This document shows positions 25,068-34,415 of a stretch of DNA of 64,000 bases, one piece after another. Both the position numbers and the translations under genes were made by a program. The DNA is from Limimaricola litoreus (GTDB lineage Bacteria > Pseudomonadota > Alphaproteobacteria > Rhodobacterales > Rhodobacteraceae). Numbering within the stretch: position 1 is the stretch's first letter; every line of letters begins with the position of its first letter. The notes beneath the pieces were generated by a model. The model searched no databases. It had not been told where the DNA came from and was given only the letters and a program-made list of their open reading frames with translations. The stretch lies in the NCBI RefSeq assembly GCF_024159025.1, contig NZ_JAMYXC010000049.1:1-64000 (forward strand). Reading direction: 5' to 3'.

Positions 25068-25388
25068 ATGCTGATGCATCTGGGCGTCGCCGCCGGTGCC
25101 CCACTCGGCCGCCTGACGGTCGGCGGGCGCTTTCCCGGCCGCCTGCCGCCGGCCTGGCGGGCGCTGGCGCTGGTCCAGGTCGCGCTGCTCGCAACCATGG
25201 CCGGGGCGGTGCTCGCCAGGGCCGGGATCGGCGCGGCGCCGCTGGCGCCCCTGTTCTGGCCCGCCCTCGCGCTCACGCTGCTATCGCTCGCCGCAAACGC
25301 CGCCAGCCCCTCGCGCCCGGAGCGCCTGCTCTGGACGCCGGTCCTCTTCCTCATGGCCGCCACCGCGCTTGGCGTCGGCCTGTCATGA
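25068..25388 (+). CDS. Small integral membrane protein
   Basis: About 106 residues with three hydrophobic helices (LHLGV-type start, WRALALVQVALLATMAGAVLARA, LFWPALALTLLSLAANAAS, LWTPVLFLMAATALGVGLS). The frame stays open upstream to 25020, so the true start may be earlier or lost. It is followed after 16 bp by the IS-truncated NmrA-like gene. I recognise no family. Confidence 0.5.
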   Translation: MLMHLGVAAGAPLGRLTVGGRFPGRLPPAWRALALVQVALLATMAGAVLARAGIGAAPLAPLFWPALALTLLSLAANAASPSRPERLLWTPVLFLMAATALGVGLS

Positions 25389-25404
25389 ACACCGGAGACG
25401 ATCC

Positions 25405-25484
25405 ATGAACGTTCTCGTTGCCGGCGCGACCGGCTATCTCGGGCGCTTTCTCTGCGCCGAATACGCGCGGCGTGGCCACCATGT
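25405..25484 (+). pseudogene. NmrA/SDR-like gene truncated by IS5
   Basis: The frame begins MNVLVAGATGYLGRFLCAEYARRGHHV, the dinucleotide-binding start of an NAD(P)-binding epimerase-like protein. It is cut at codon 27 by the IS5 left end. The sequence beyond the IS does not continue a Rossmann protein, so the rest was deleted. Confidence 0.75.
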
Positions 25485-26535
25485 GGCGTTGTTGCAGAAC
25501 TCCCCGCCTGACGGTTTCCGGCGCGGATCGGCCGCATAGGTAGGCGGCATGACCAAGCCCCTGCCTGCCCGCTACCGCACGACGAACTGGTCCGCCTACA
25601 ACGCGGCACTGCGAAAGCGCGGCTCCCTGCTGATCTGGCTGGACCGGGAGATGACGTGGCTTGCACCGCATGGGGGACGGCCGGGGCGTCCTCCGGTCTT
25701 CTCCGAGGGTGCGATACAATTTTGCCTCTCGATCAAGGTTCTGTTCAAGCTGCCGCTGAGGCAGACGGTTGGGATGGTGGCCAGCCTGTTGCGGATGGCG
25801 GGGCTGGACTGGCCGGTGCCGGACTACTCGACGCTCTGTCGCAGGCAGAAAAGCTTGTCTGTTCAGATCCCGTATCGCCGGGCCGGTGGCCCGCTGAACC
25901 TGCTGGTGGACAGCACCGGCATCAAGTTCCTCGGCGATGGCGAATGGCAGGCCCGCAAGCATGGGCCACAGGGCCGTCGTCAGTGGCGGAAGGTCCACCT
26001 GGCCATGGACACGACCACCTCCGACATCCGCGCCGTGGAGTTCACCCCCAGCCGCGACGGCGACAGCCCGGTCCTGCCGGATCTGCTCGACCAGATCCCC
26101 GACGACGAGCCGATCGGCACCGTGACCGCCGATGGTGCCTACGATACGCGTCGCTGCCACACCGCGATCATCGAGCGCCAGGCCACGGCGATCATTCCGA
26201 TCCGCAAGAACGGACGACCTTGGAAAGAAGATGGACCGGCAGCCTTGGCCCGCAACGACATCCTCCGGACGACACGACACTTTGGTCGAGCCTTCTGGAA
26301 GCGGTGGACCGGCTACCATCTCCGCAGCCGCGTCGAAGCCAAGATGCGTTGCCTCAAGGCATTCGGAGAGCGCATCGCCGCAAGAGACCCCGACCGCCAG
26401 ACCGCCGAAGTCCACATCCGCATCGCCCTCATGAACCGCTTCTCAGCTCTCGGCACCGCCGAGATCGTTCGCGTGACATGACCTCACTGGGGAAAGGGGC
26501 ACCTACGCCTCACCCCTGAGTTCTGCAACAACGCC
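25485..26535 (+). mobile_element. IS5-family insertion sequence B, complete, 1051 bp
   Basis: The terminal inverted repeats are perfect over 18 bp (GGCGTTGTTGCAGAACTC at the left and its complement ending at 26535). It holds one transposase gene. Related copies in the window are a left-end fragment (6410), a variant (45192-46278) and an internally deleted derivative (48937-49405). No convincing target duplication is visible, and the interrupted gene does not resume on the right. Confidence 0.9.
25549..26481 (+). CDS. IS5-family transposase
   Basis: A 310-residue DDE transposase of the IS5 group (IS427-like). The N-terminal domain is RTTNWSAYNAALRKRGSLLIWLD. The first Asp lies in NLLVDSTGIKFLGDGEW, the second in TADGAYDTRRCH, and the Y-x2-R-x3-E region is GYHLRSRVEAKMRCLK. 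This copy looks intact and could mobilise the deleted derivative at 48937-49405. Confidence 0.92.
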   Translation: MTKPLPARYRTTNWSAYNAALRKRGSLLIWLDREMTWLAPHGGRPGRPPVFSEGAIQFCLSIKVLFKLPLRQTVGMVASLLRMAGLDWPVPDYSTLCRRQKSLSVQIPYRRAGGPLNLLVDSTGIKFLGDGEWQARKHGPQGRRQWRKVHLAMDTTTSDIRAVEFTPSRDGDSPVLPDLLDQIPDDEPIGTVTADGAYDTRRCHTAIIERQATAIIPIRKNGRPWKEDGPAALARNDILRTTRHFGRAFWKRWTGYHLRSRVEAKMRCLKAFGERIAARDPDRQTAEVHIRIALMNRFSALGTAEIVRVT

Positions 26536-26618
26536 TCGTCGAAGGGAAAGACGATCTCACGTGACCGTCGCCGGGCCGCCTCGCGGCGGTGTCTTGACGG
26601 GCACCGCTGACCGGGGCG

Positions 26619-28447
26619 TCACGCCGGGCGCGCCAGCCCATGACGCCTTATTTTGCGGTTGATCGTTGCGCGGCTCATACCGAGACGGCGGGCGGCCTCG
26701 GTGACGTTCCAGCCGCTGGAGGTCAGCGCATCGCGGATCAGTGTCCCTTCGTCATAAGACAAAGCCCGAATGCGAGCATCCTGAACGGCAGGGACGTGCT
26801 CTGCCATCATGATCGACGTCGGGCGCAGATCGACAGGCGTGATCCGGTCCCCTGCCAGGGTCATCAATGCCCGTTCCAGCGCCGCCCGCAGCTCCCGCAG
26901 GTTGCCGGGGAACGTATGTGCCCGGATCAAAGCAACCGCCTCAACGCTGAACTCGATTTTCCTGTCGGTCATCCGCGTGGCGAGAACTTGGGCCAGCACC
27001 TCCGGTTGCTCGCGATCCCTGAGCGGCGGCAGCGATACCCGCGCCCGGGTGAGCAGGTAATAGAGATCGTCGCGAAACCGTCCATTCGCCACGGCGTCCA
27101 TCAAGGGTCGTCGGCTCAGGGCCACCAGCTGCGGCTGCGGCTGGCCGATGCCAGGCGCCTCCTCTTCCATCTCGTCCAACTGCCTGCGCAGCTCGACTGC
27201 GTCTTGGGCGGCATCTCAACAATGTTGTCGAACACCACCGTCGCAGGAGCTTGCGCGGCTTCGGCCAGCAGGGACAGGACACGCGCCTGTGACAGCAGCG
27301 ACTGCAAAGCTTCGATGCCCGTCTCAGCTCCGTTCAGCGTATCGCAATCCACCTTGAGCAAGGGCGCGTTGCCGACCAATGCCGCGATCAGTGCCGACTT
27401 GCCGGTGCCGGTTTCGCCATCGATCAGAAACGGGACCCCGGTGCGAAACAGCATTTCCGCCTCGGCGCAGCACGCCGCCATGACCTTGCAACCCGTCGCC
27501 AACTGCCGAAGCGACAGCGACAGCCTGCGCCGCTGCGGCGCGGTTGCGGGAGGGATGGGGCGACGGACCCGATTAGCCCTGCCGGGTAGCAAGGCTGAAA
27601 GGTTCAACATAGCACCCTTGGCTATCGGCATCGACAAGACGCGCTCCGGCACCGTGGCCAGCGCCTCGCTCTCGAGGTCGAACACGGCTTGGAACGGTTG
27701 GCCCTTCAGGCCACGAGGCGCGCAGTCGCCGACGATCCTGTCTACGGCCGTGGTTGCCCCGAGGATGATCCCGGCCTCGTCCACGGCGACCAACCCGCCG
27801 CCCGACAAAGGCCGGCCATGTGCCCCGGATGAGACCGCCACAAGCAGGCTATCCGCGAAGCGCTGCTCGAACAGCCGGCGCTGAATACGCTCGGCCGCCG
27901 TTTCAAGAAACTGGCGGGCGAGGTGATGATCAGTGGCGCTTCCACGATCGAAGGTGACAAGGTTGACCGACCCCACGAGCGCGCCCTCGGCATCGAAGAT
28001 CGGCGCACCGGTGCAGGCGAAAGCCCTAAGTCTTGCGTAGAAATGGTCGGCACCGCCCACGGTATAGGCGCGCCCTGCGCGCAGGGCCATCGAGACCCCA
28101 TTGGTCCCGGCGATCCGTTCGTCCCAGCAGGAGCCGAGCGCAATGCCGTTCCAATCCTCCGCATCCCGATCCCGGCCGGCGGTTTCGAGCCGCACGAGCA
28201 CACCCTCGGCATCGGTGACGACGAGGCAGCGCTTTCCATCTCCGGCGACCGAAGCGAGCTGGCGGAAAAATCCCTGCCTGCCACCGGTGCGCTCGACGAT
28301 CCGCTTCAGCCTCGGCGCGATCTCCGAGGCTTGCAGGAGCAGGATCGGCCGCGCGGCATCGCGGGTGAGCTTGTGCTGCCGCTCGCAGCGCTCCCAAGAG
28401 GCCGCGATCTCCTCCCGCCTGCGGAGGTCTGTGGTGCCTGCAGTCAT
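26619..28447 (-). pseudogene. AcoR-like sigma-54-dependent activator with a frameshift
   Basis: From ATG 28447 (GGAGGAGGC upstream) the first frame encodes a GAF-type sensor region (RGEEIAASWERC-like start, GTNGVSMALRAGRAYTVGGADHFYARLRAFACTGAPIFD) and an AAA+ region with Walker A GETGTGKSAL. Near 27198 one base is missing. The other frame then continues (LRRQLDEMEEE, GNLRELRAALERAL, and a Fis-type helix-turn-helix SGWNVTEAARRLGMSRATINRKIRRHGL). The GAFTGA motif is not visible, as in some AcoR relatives. It is collinear with the downstream SDR/LLM/MDR genes and may have controlled an alcohol or ketone pathway. Confidence 0.8.
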
Positions 28448-28496
28448 GCCTCCTCCGCTGCGGATGTTAAGGCAGGCCGGCCGCGATCTCCAAAAC

Positions 28497-29297
28497 CTAT
28501 CTTCGGGTATGCCCCGCTTCGCCGGTGAGGTCGCGGATCGCCCCCATGACCGCGGCGACTTGGCTCTTGTCATCCGCCGCCGAGTGGGGCTGCGCGAAGC
28601 GCCCGCTGTCATTATCGAAATAGCGACCGGAAGCGCTGGCGAACTCGTCCGACAGCGCGGCCCGACCCAGGATGTCGGCCCCGATCGACAGGTCGTTGCC
28701 CGCCACGCCGAAGCCCTCCTTGACCATCTTCGAGGCCAGCAGGGAGCCGGGGTTCACGGCGATGAAAGCCGGGCCGTCCGGATGGGCGCGGGCCATCTCC
28801 TGCGTCCAGATCGTGATGGCCAGCTTGCTTTGGGCATAGGCGGCCATGTGATCGAGCGCGTGCCTGCCGCGCATCGCGTCTACATCCACGGGTGCCTGCG
28901 CCGCCGAGGACAGGTTCACCACCCGGCCATCCTCGGGGAGGATCGGAAGCAGGCGCTGCGTCAGCAGGTAGGGCGCGAGGGTGTTGACGACGAAGCGGGT
29001 GTCGAGCCCGTCAGGCGTCCGGGTGTGCGGGGTCTTGTAGACGCCGGCGTTGTTCATCAGCACGTCAAGACGTTCGTGGCGGCTTCGGATGTCCTCGGCC
29101 AGCGTCGCGACCTCGTCGAGACGGGACAGGTCGGCGCGGAACGTCTGCGGCGCACCGCCCACCTCCCGCGCGGCAGCTTCCAGCTTTTCGGCGCTGCGCC
29201 CGTGAAGCAGGACGGTGTGGCCTTGGGCGGCCAGCGTCTTGGCGGTCAGCAGGCCGATGCCGTCGGTCGCGCCGGTGATCAGGATCGTCTTGGCCAT
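28497..29297 (-). CDS. Short-chain dehydrogenase/reductase
   Basis: A 266-residue SDR from ATG 29297 (GAGGAGG upstream). The cofactor motif is TGATDGIGLLTA. NNAGVYKTP follows, and the catalytic Ser and YAQSK segments are present (SSAAQ, then AAYAQSKLA). NADP preference is likely from HGRSAEKLE after strand 2. It is third in a minus-strand operon behind the MDR and LLM genes, with a 10-bp gap to the LLM gene. Confidence 0.88.
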   Translation of the reverse strand: MAKTILITGATDGIGLLTAKTLAAQGHTVLLHGRSAEKLEAAAREVGGAPQTFRADLSRLDEVATLAEDIRSRHERLDVLMNNAGVYKTPHTRTPDGLDTRFVVNTLAPYLLTQRLLPILPEDGRVVNLSSAAQAPVDVDAMRGRHALDHMAAYAQSKLAITIWTQEMARAHPDGPAFIAVNPGSLLASKMVKEGFGVAGNDLSIGADILGRAALSDEFASASGRYFDNDSGRFAQPHSAADDKSQVAAVMGAIRDLTGEAGHTRR

Positions 29298-29307
29298 TGG
29301 GGCCTCC

Positions 29308-30276
29308 TCAGCTGTGGAACGCCGGCAGGATCTCGTCCGCCAGTCGCCGCATGGTGTCCTCGATATCCGCGCCATTGAACCGCAGGTTCAGGGCGACGTG
29401 GTTGATGCCTTGTTCGCGGATCTGCATCAGGTAGCGCCGCAGGTGGTCCGTGCCCGACCGGAAACCGAGATGGATCGGCTGCGGAGACGCGTCCGCTTGC
29501 GCGACGAGATCCACGTAGAGCGACTGCATCACCGGCTTGTCGGGCAGACCGGCTTCGACGATCCGGTGGCGATACTCGCCGACCACGCGGCCCTGCGTCG
29601 CTGCGTCGCGCGGATAGGTCATCCAGCCGTCGCCGTTCCGCGCGACCCAGTCGGGAGATTGCTGGCTGCCACCCGTGATCAAGAGCGGCAGGCGGCCGCT
29701 CGCGGGTTTGGGCAACATGTCGATCCTGCCTGATAGGATTCCGTGAGCGGTCCGGGCGCGCGGGTAATGCTTGGCCATCGCCCGAATGTAGTCCACGCTG
29801 TCGCGGAAGCGTTCGCCGCGATCCTCGAAGCCCATGTCCAGCGCGGGATACTCGTCGGGCCGGTCGCCCGAGGCGACACCGAGCAGAAGCCGCCCGCCCG
29901 AGAGCACATCTGCCGAAGCCGCGGCTTTGGCCACATGTGCCGGGTGGCGCAGCGGCAGGACGACACTGGCCACGCCGAGCGCGATGTCGCGCGTCGAGGC
30001 GGCCAGTGCCCCGAGGTAGACGAAGGGATCGAAAAGCTGGCCGGCATCGCCGAAGGAGGGCACATTGAACGGCACATCCCGCAGCCACAGCGCCGCGAAG
30101 CCGAGGCTATCGGCCAGTCGGGCGCGCTCGGCATGGCGCGCCATGTCGGGCACGGCGCCGTGCGGATAGGCTTCGAGCGGAACGACCAGCCCGATGCTCA
30201 TCCGTCCCGGCTTGAAGACGGTGTTGTAGGCGCGGTTCAAACTCGGGAAGGTCGCGTGCCTGGTCTCGTCCAACAT
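29308..30276 (-). CDS. LLM-class flavin oxidoreductase
   Basis: A 322-residue luciferase-like TIM barrel. Characteristic segments are GFAALWLRDVPFNVPSFGDAGQLFDPFVYLGALAASTRDIALGVASVVLPLRHPAHVAKAAASADVLSGGRLLLGVASGDRPDEY and ITGGSQQSPDWVARNGDGWMTYPRD. It probably uses reduced FMN or F420; the substrate is unknown. It lies between the MDR gene (24-bp gap) and the SDR gene on the same strand. Confidence 0.88.
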   Translation of the reverse strand: MLDETRHATFPSLNRAYNTVFKPGRMSIGLVVPLEAYPHGAVPDMARHAERARLADSLGFAALWLRDVPFNVPSFGDAGQLFDPFVYLGALAASTRDIALGVASVVLPLRHPAHVAKAAASADVLSGGRLLLGVASGDRPDEYPALDMGFEDRGERFRDSVDYIRAMAKHYPRARTAHGILSGRIDMLPKPASGRLPLLITGGSQQSPDWVARNGDGWMTYPRDAATQGRVVGEYRHRIVEAGLPDKPVMQSLYVDLVAQADASPQPIHLGFRSGTDHLRRYLMQIREQGINHVALNLRFNGADIEDTMRRLADEILPAFHS

Positions 30277-30300
30277 CTTCGATCTCCTTTTCGCACTACC

Positions 30301-31296
30301 TCAAAAGCCGTCCAGAACCTGCTTGCCGATCACCCGGCCGCTTTCCTGCCGCAGATGCGCGGCGCGCAGCGCCTCGACGCTCAGCCGTCCCGCCCGTTCC
30401 GTCACGGTGGACCGCAATCTGCTCGCGTCGATCATCTCCGACACGCGGTTCAGCAGGTCCCGCTGTGCGCCGATGTCTTCGGTTTGGAACATCGAGCGGG
30501 TGAACATGAACTCCCAATGGATGCTCAGCGCCTTGGGCTTTGCAGGCTTGATGTCCAGCGTCTCGGGGTCGTCGATCAGCGCGATCTGGCCGCGCGGTGC
30601 GATCAGCTCGATGATCGCGGGCCAGTGCTGATCCGTCGCGGTCAGCGCGGCGACATATGTGGGCGTCAGGCCCAGCTCGGCCACCTGCGCCGCGAGGTCG
30701 CCGCGATGATCCACCACGTGATCGGCGCCCATCTTGCGGACCCAGTCCTGCGTCTCGGGACGCGAGGCGGTCGCGATCACCATGAGACCCGTCAGCGCCT
30801 TGGCGAGCTGGATCAGGATCGACCCTACGCCACCGGCCCCGCCGAGGACGAGCAGGGTCCCGCCGGTGCCGCCGCCTTCGCTCAGGCGAAAGGACTCGAA
30901 CAGCATCTCCCACGCCGTGATCGTGGTCAGCGGCAGGCCGGCGGCTTCGGCGAAACCGAGGCTGGCGGGTTTGCGCCCGACGATCCGTTCGTCGACCGCA
31001 TGAAATGCGGCATTCGTGCCGGCGCGGATGACGTCGCCGGCGTAAAAAACCCCGTCACCGACCGCGTAGCCCGTGACCTCGTCGCCGACTTCAACCACGA
31101 CCCCCGCCGCATCAAAGCCCAAGACGCGCGGGCCGCCTTCAGGCTGCACCGCCGCGCGTAGCTTGACGTCCACCGGGTTGACCGAGACGCCCTTGACCTC
31201 GACCAGCAGGTCGCGCGGGCGAACTTCGGGCCGGTCCGCGTCGAAAATCTCAAGAGTGTCCGCCGCGCCCGCTGCGCGATAGCCGATCGCCTTCAT
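30301..31296 (-). CDS. Zinc-type (MDR) quinone/alcohol oxidoreductase
   Basis: A 331-residue medium-chain dehydrogenase/reductase. The GroES-like N-terminal domain has [14 protein letters not shown] and [17 protein letters not shown]. The Rossmann domain has [20 protein letters not shown]. No structural zinc cysteines are seen, which fits the zinc-independent quinone-oxidoreductase branch. It is first gene of the MDR-LLM-SDR operon and is divergent from the LysR gene at 31408. Confidence 0.88.
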   Translation of the reverse strand: MKAIGYRAAGAADTLEIFDADRPEVRPRDLLVEVKGVSVNPVDVKLRAAVQPEGGPRVLGFDAAGVVVEVGDEVTGYAVGDGVFYAGDVIRAGTNAAFHAVDERIVGRKPASLGFAEAAGLPLTTITAWEMLFESFRLSEGGGTGGTLLVLGGAGGVGSILIQLAKALTGLMVIATASRPETQDWVRKMGADHVVDHRGDLAAQVAELGLTPTYVAALTATDQHWPAIIELIAPRGQIALIDDPETLDIKPAKPKALSIHWEFMFTRSMFQTEDIGAQRDLLNRVSEMIDASRLRSTVTERAGRLSVEALRAAHLRQESGRVIGKQVLDGF

Positions 31297-31379
31297 CTGT
31301 CATGTCCTTGATGACTTCATTCCGTTGTCCCCCAAGATATCTCTTGCGATTCCCCGTGAAACCGGCAGCTTCCGGATTT

Positions 31380-31404
31380 GATTATTCGGCCTCGGGATAT
31401 AATC
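31380..31404. promoter_or_regulatory. Inverted repeat at the LysR start (possible operator)
   Basis: GATTAT and ATAATC are perfect 6-bp arms 13 bases apart, immediately upstream of the LysR ATG at 31408, in an AT-rich island between divergent genes. The location suggests autoregulation by this LysR protein; this is inference. Confidence 0.4.
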
Positions 31405-31407
31405 GCC

Positions 31408-32313
31408 ATGGACACCGACAACCTGCGTCTCTTCGTGATGGCGGCCGAACGGCTCAATATCTCTGCCGCGGGGCGCGAGCTGGGCCTCGCCCCCGCGGTC
31501 GCAAGCGCGCGTCTCGCCAAGCTGGAGCAGGAGCTCGACGTGGAGCTTCTGCGGCGCACCACCCGCAAGGTGTCGCTGTCGCTGGAGGGGTCGGATTTCC
31601 TGCCCTATGCCCGCGAGATCCTCGCCCAAGCCGATGCGGCCCGGGCTGCCTTGGGAGGCACGGAAGCAGGTCCGAAGGGCACGCTACGCTTCGCAGCACC
31701 CAGCAGCTTCGCGCAGCTGCACATCATGCCACTGCTGCCCGAGTTCCACGAACTCTATCCCGATCTCACGCTCGACCTGCGCCTCTCCGATACGCGTTTC
31801 GACGCGATCGAGGGCAGCTTCGATCTGGCCCTGCGCAGCGGGCCGCTGAGCGACAGCAGTCTGAAGGGCCGCAAGCTCGCCGATGACACCCGGGTTCTGT
31901 GCGCCTCGCCGGCCTATCTCGAAACGCACGGCATCCCGACCACACCGGCGGATCTGGCGGACCACCAGCTCATCGCCTGGAGCAACCTCGAGCCACGGGA
32001 ACTGGTGAACGCGGCCGGAGAGAAAGCCCTGCTCGACCCCGCCCGCATGAGCTGCCGAACCATCGTGGATGACGGCGATGCGCAGCGCGAGGCAACCCTT
32101 GCGGGCGCCGGGCTGTCGATGAACTCTCTGTGGAACGTCGCCCATGAACTGGCGGCGGGCCGGCTTATCCGGGTGCTGCCCGAGTGGAAAATGAACGACC
32201 GCTCCGTGCTCTGGCTGGTCTATCCGCGCACCAACGTGCTGACCCCGAAAACCCGGATCTTCATGGACTTCCTGATCGCCCGCCTGTCAGGTCAGGTGGT
32301 ATGGAGCGAGTGA
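31408..32313 (+). CDS. LysR-family transcriptional regulator
   Basis: A 301-residue regulator from ATG 31408 (MDTDNLRLFVMAAERLNISAAGRELGLAPAVASARLAKLEQELDVELLRRTTRKVSLSLEG). The substrate-binding domain follows (GTLRFAAPSSFAQLHIMPLLPEF, GAGLSMNSLWNVAHEL). It is of the CrgA-like group that usually sits divergent from oxidoreductase operons; here that is the MDR-LLM-SDR operon, with 111 bp between starts. Confidence 0.9.
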   Translation: MDTDNLRLFVMAAERLNISAAGRELGLAPAVASARLAKLEQELDVELLRRTTRKVSLSLEGSDFLPYAREILAQADAARAALGGTEAGPKGTLRFAAPSSFAQLHIMPLLPEFHELYPDLTLDLRLSDTRFDAIEGSFDLALRSGPLSDSSLKGRKLADDTRVLCASPAYLETHGIPTTPADLADHQLIAWSNLEPRELVNAAGEKALLDPARMSCRTIVDDGDAQREATLAGAGLSMNSLWNVAHELAAGRLIRVLPEWKMNDRSVLWLVYPRTNVLTPKTRIFMDFLIARLSGQVVWSE

Positions 32314-32333
32314 GCCGACACTCGGTGACCCGT

Positions 32334-34397
32334 TCAAAGCGGCAGGCACATCCTGAGGCCGTCATAGATCGCCGCGTGAATGTTGCGCGAGGCAACCGCA
32401 TCGCCGATCCGCAGGAGAACGACTCCCTTGCAATCTCGTGGATAGGGATCGCGCCCCGCCAGCAGCGCCGCGTGATCGACTGACCCGTCATTGGTCGAAT
32501 GCGGTCGCAGTTCGAAGTAAAGCGTGTCGAGCGGCGCGGTACCATGCTCGACCACGACGTGGTCGACGCGGCGCTCCTCGGACCAGCTCGGCGCGTGGCG
32601 CGATCCAAGCTGCGCCACCAGCGCATTGCCGTCGCGCCGCACGCCGGTCAGCATGGTGTGCAGGGTGATCCGCGTATCGGTGCACTGAAAGGCGCGCGCG
32701 TAGGGCACGTGGTTCATCCCGCCCATGTCGATGCCGAACATACGCTCGGGCGTGACGATCTCGACCTCGGCACCGCCCTCGGCCAGCAGTTTGGCTGCCG
32801 AGAGTGCCTGATGGCCACCATGGTCGTCATAGACGAGCACCTTGCCCTCGGGGCGCAGCTCGCCCGAGAGCACGTCCCACGAACTGTGGCACAGTTCGGC
32901 ACCGCCCCCCGGCATCGGCGGGGTCTGCGGCAGCCCGCCCGTCGCGATCACCACGATGTCGGGGGCACGGGCGAGCACGTCTTCAGCCTCGGCATAGAGG
33001 TCGCACTCGATCCGCGTGCCAAGCCGCTCCAGCTCGGCCACGCGCCAGTCGACGATGCCGACCAGGTCGCGCCGGAGCGGGTTGCGCGTGGCGAGCAGCA
33101 CCTGCCCGCCCGGCCGCGACGCGGCCTCCAGCACGGTGACGTCATGGCCACGCTCGGCCAGAACCCGCGCCGCTTCGAGCCCGGCGGGACCGGCGCCCAC
33201 CACCACGGCGCGGCGTCGCGCGGCGGCCTTCGGAATGACATGCGGCATCCGCGCCTCGCGCCCCGTGGCGGCGTTGTGGATGCACAGCGCCTCGCCCGCC
33301 TCGTAGATCCGGTCGAGGCAATAGGTCGCGCCGGTGCAGGGCCGGATGCGCGCCTCTTCGCCGCGCATGATCTTGGCGACGATATGCGGATCCGCCATGT
33401 GGGCACGGGTCATGCCGACCATGTCGAGCTTGCCCTCGGCGATGGCATGACGCGCGGTGGCCACGTCCGATATCGCGGCGGCGTGAAACACCGGGACGCG
33501 CGTCGCCGCCCGCACCTCACCCGCAAAGTCGAGATGCGGGGCCGAGCGCATGCCCGTGATCGGGATCACCTCGTTGAGCGCGGCGTCGTGGTCGATGTGC
33601 CCGCGAATGAGATTGAGGAAGTCGATCTTGCCCGAATGCGCGAGGCGGCGGGCGATCTCGATGCCCTCCTCGCGGCTCAGGCCACCCTCCATGTTCTCGT
33701 CCGCCACCATGCGGATGCCGGTGATGAACTCCGGGCCGACCGCTTCTCGGACCGCGTCGATCACCGCCCACGTAAAGCGCAGCCGGTTGTCGAGGCTGCC
33801 GCCCCACTCGTCCTCGCGCCGGTTCCAGGCGGGAGACCAGAAGGCGTCCATCAAATGGCCGTAGCTTTCGATCTCGATCCCGTCGAGACCGGCCGCCTTC
33901 ATCCGCTCTGCTGCCGCCGCCCAGTCGCGCACGACGCGGTCGATGTCCCAGTCCTCCATCGCCTTGGGGTGGCTGCGATGCGCCGGCTCTCGCAAGGCCG
34001 AGGGCGCGATGACCGGCAACCAGTCGCCACCCGCATAGCCGGTGCGCCGGCCGATATGGGTCAGCTGGATCATCACCGCGCAGCCATGTTCGTGGCAGGC
34101 CTCGACCATCTCCGACAGCGGCCGGACGATCTCGTCCTTGTAGGCGGTGAGGTTGCCGAAAGCGGGCGGGCTGTCAGGCGAGACCACCGCAGAGCCTGCG
34201 GTCATGGTGAGCGCGATGCCGCCTTTCGCCTTCTCGGTGTGATAGAGCCGGTAGCGTTCGCCCGGCAGGCCGTTCTCGGAATAGGCCGGCTCATGCGCAG
34301 TCGACATGACCCGGTTCTTCAGCGTCAGGTGCCTGAGCCGGAAGGGTTGCAAAAGGGGGTCGTCGCGCATCGGGTCACTCCGGTCGGGCAGTCGCAT
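32334..34397 (-). CDS. OYE-type NADH:flavin oxidoreductase with FAD/NAD(P) domain (N-demethylase-like)
   Basis: A 687-residue two-part enzyme. Residues about 1-350 form an old-yellow-enzyme FMN barrel (LTLKNRVMSTAHEPAYSENGLPGERY, MIQLTHIGRR). Next comes the Fe-S loop C-TGATY-C-x11-C. Residues about 380-650 form an FAD/NAD(P)-binding domain (VVVGAGPAGLEAARVLAERGHDVTVLEAA). The layout is that of trimethylamine dehydrogenase and of dimethylglycine or N-methylproline demethylases. The loop here has three visible cysteines rather than four, as I recall for the N-methylproline branch. It is 18 bp downstream of the MttB-like gene, so the two probably act in one methylamine or betaine pathway. Confidence 0.8.
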   Translation of the reverse strand: MRLPDRSDPMRDDPLLQPFRLRHLTLKNRVMSTAHEPAYSENGLPGERYRLYHTEKAKGGIALTMTAGSAVVSPDSPPAFGNLTAYKDEIVRPLSEMVEACHEHGCAVMIQLTHIGRRTGYAGGDWLPVIAPSALREPAHRSHPKAMEDWDIDRVVRDWAAAAERMKAAGLDGIEIESYGHLMDAFWSPAWNRREDEWGGSLDNRLRFTWAVIDAVREAVGPEFITGIRMVADENMEGGLSREEGIEIARRLAHSGKIDFLNLIRGHIDHDAALNEVIPITGMRSAPHLDFAGEVRAATRVPVFHAAAISDVATARHAIAEGKLDMVGMTRAHMADPHIVAKIMRGEEARIRPCTGATYCLDRIYEAGEALCIHNAATGREARMPHVIPKAAARRRAVVVGAGPAGLEAARVLAERGHDVTVLEAASRPGGQVLLATRNPLRRDLVGIVDWRVAELERLGTRIECDLYAEAEDVLARAPDIVVIATGGLPQTPPMPGGGAELCHSSWDVLSGELRPEGKVLVYDDHGGHQALSAAKLLAEGGAEVEIVTPERMFGIDMGGMNHVPYARAFQCTDTRITLHTMLTGVRRDGNALVAQLGSRHAPSWSEERRVDHVVVEHGTAPLDTLYFELRPHSTNDGSVDHAALLAGRDPYPRDCKGVVLLRIGDAVASRNIHAAIYDGLRMCLPL

Positions 34398-34415
34398 TGA
34401 ACCGGCTCGCGGCGC

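Noticed and set aside
25476-26544. Target-site duplication of IS5 copy B
   Set aside because: The flanks (CCATGT and TCGTCG) do not repeat; the interrupted gene also does not resume, so a deletion probably removed the far flank.
32499-34400. 633-codon plus-strand frame opposite the OYE-type oxidoreductase
   Set aside because: Antisense shadow; the minus-strand product is an unmistakable flavoenzyme.
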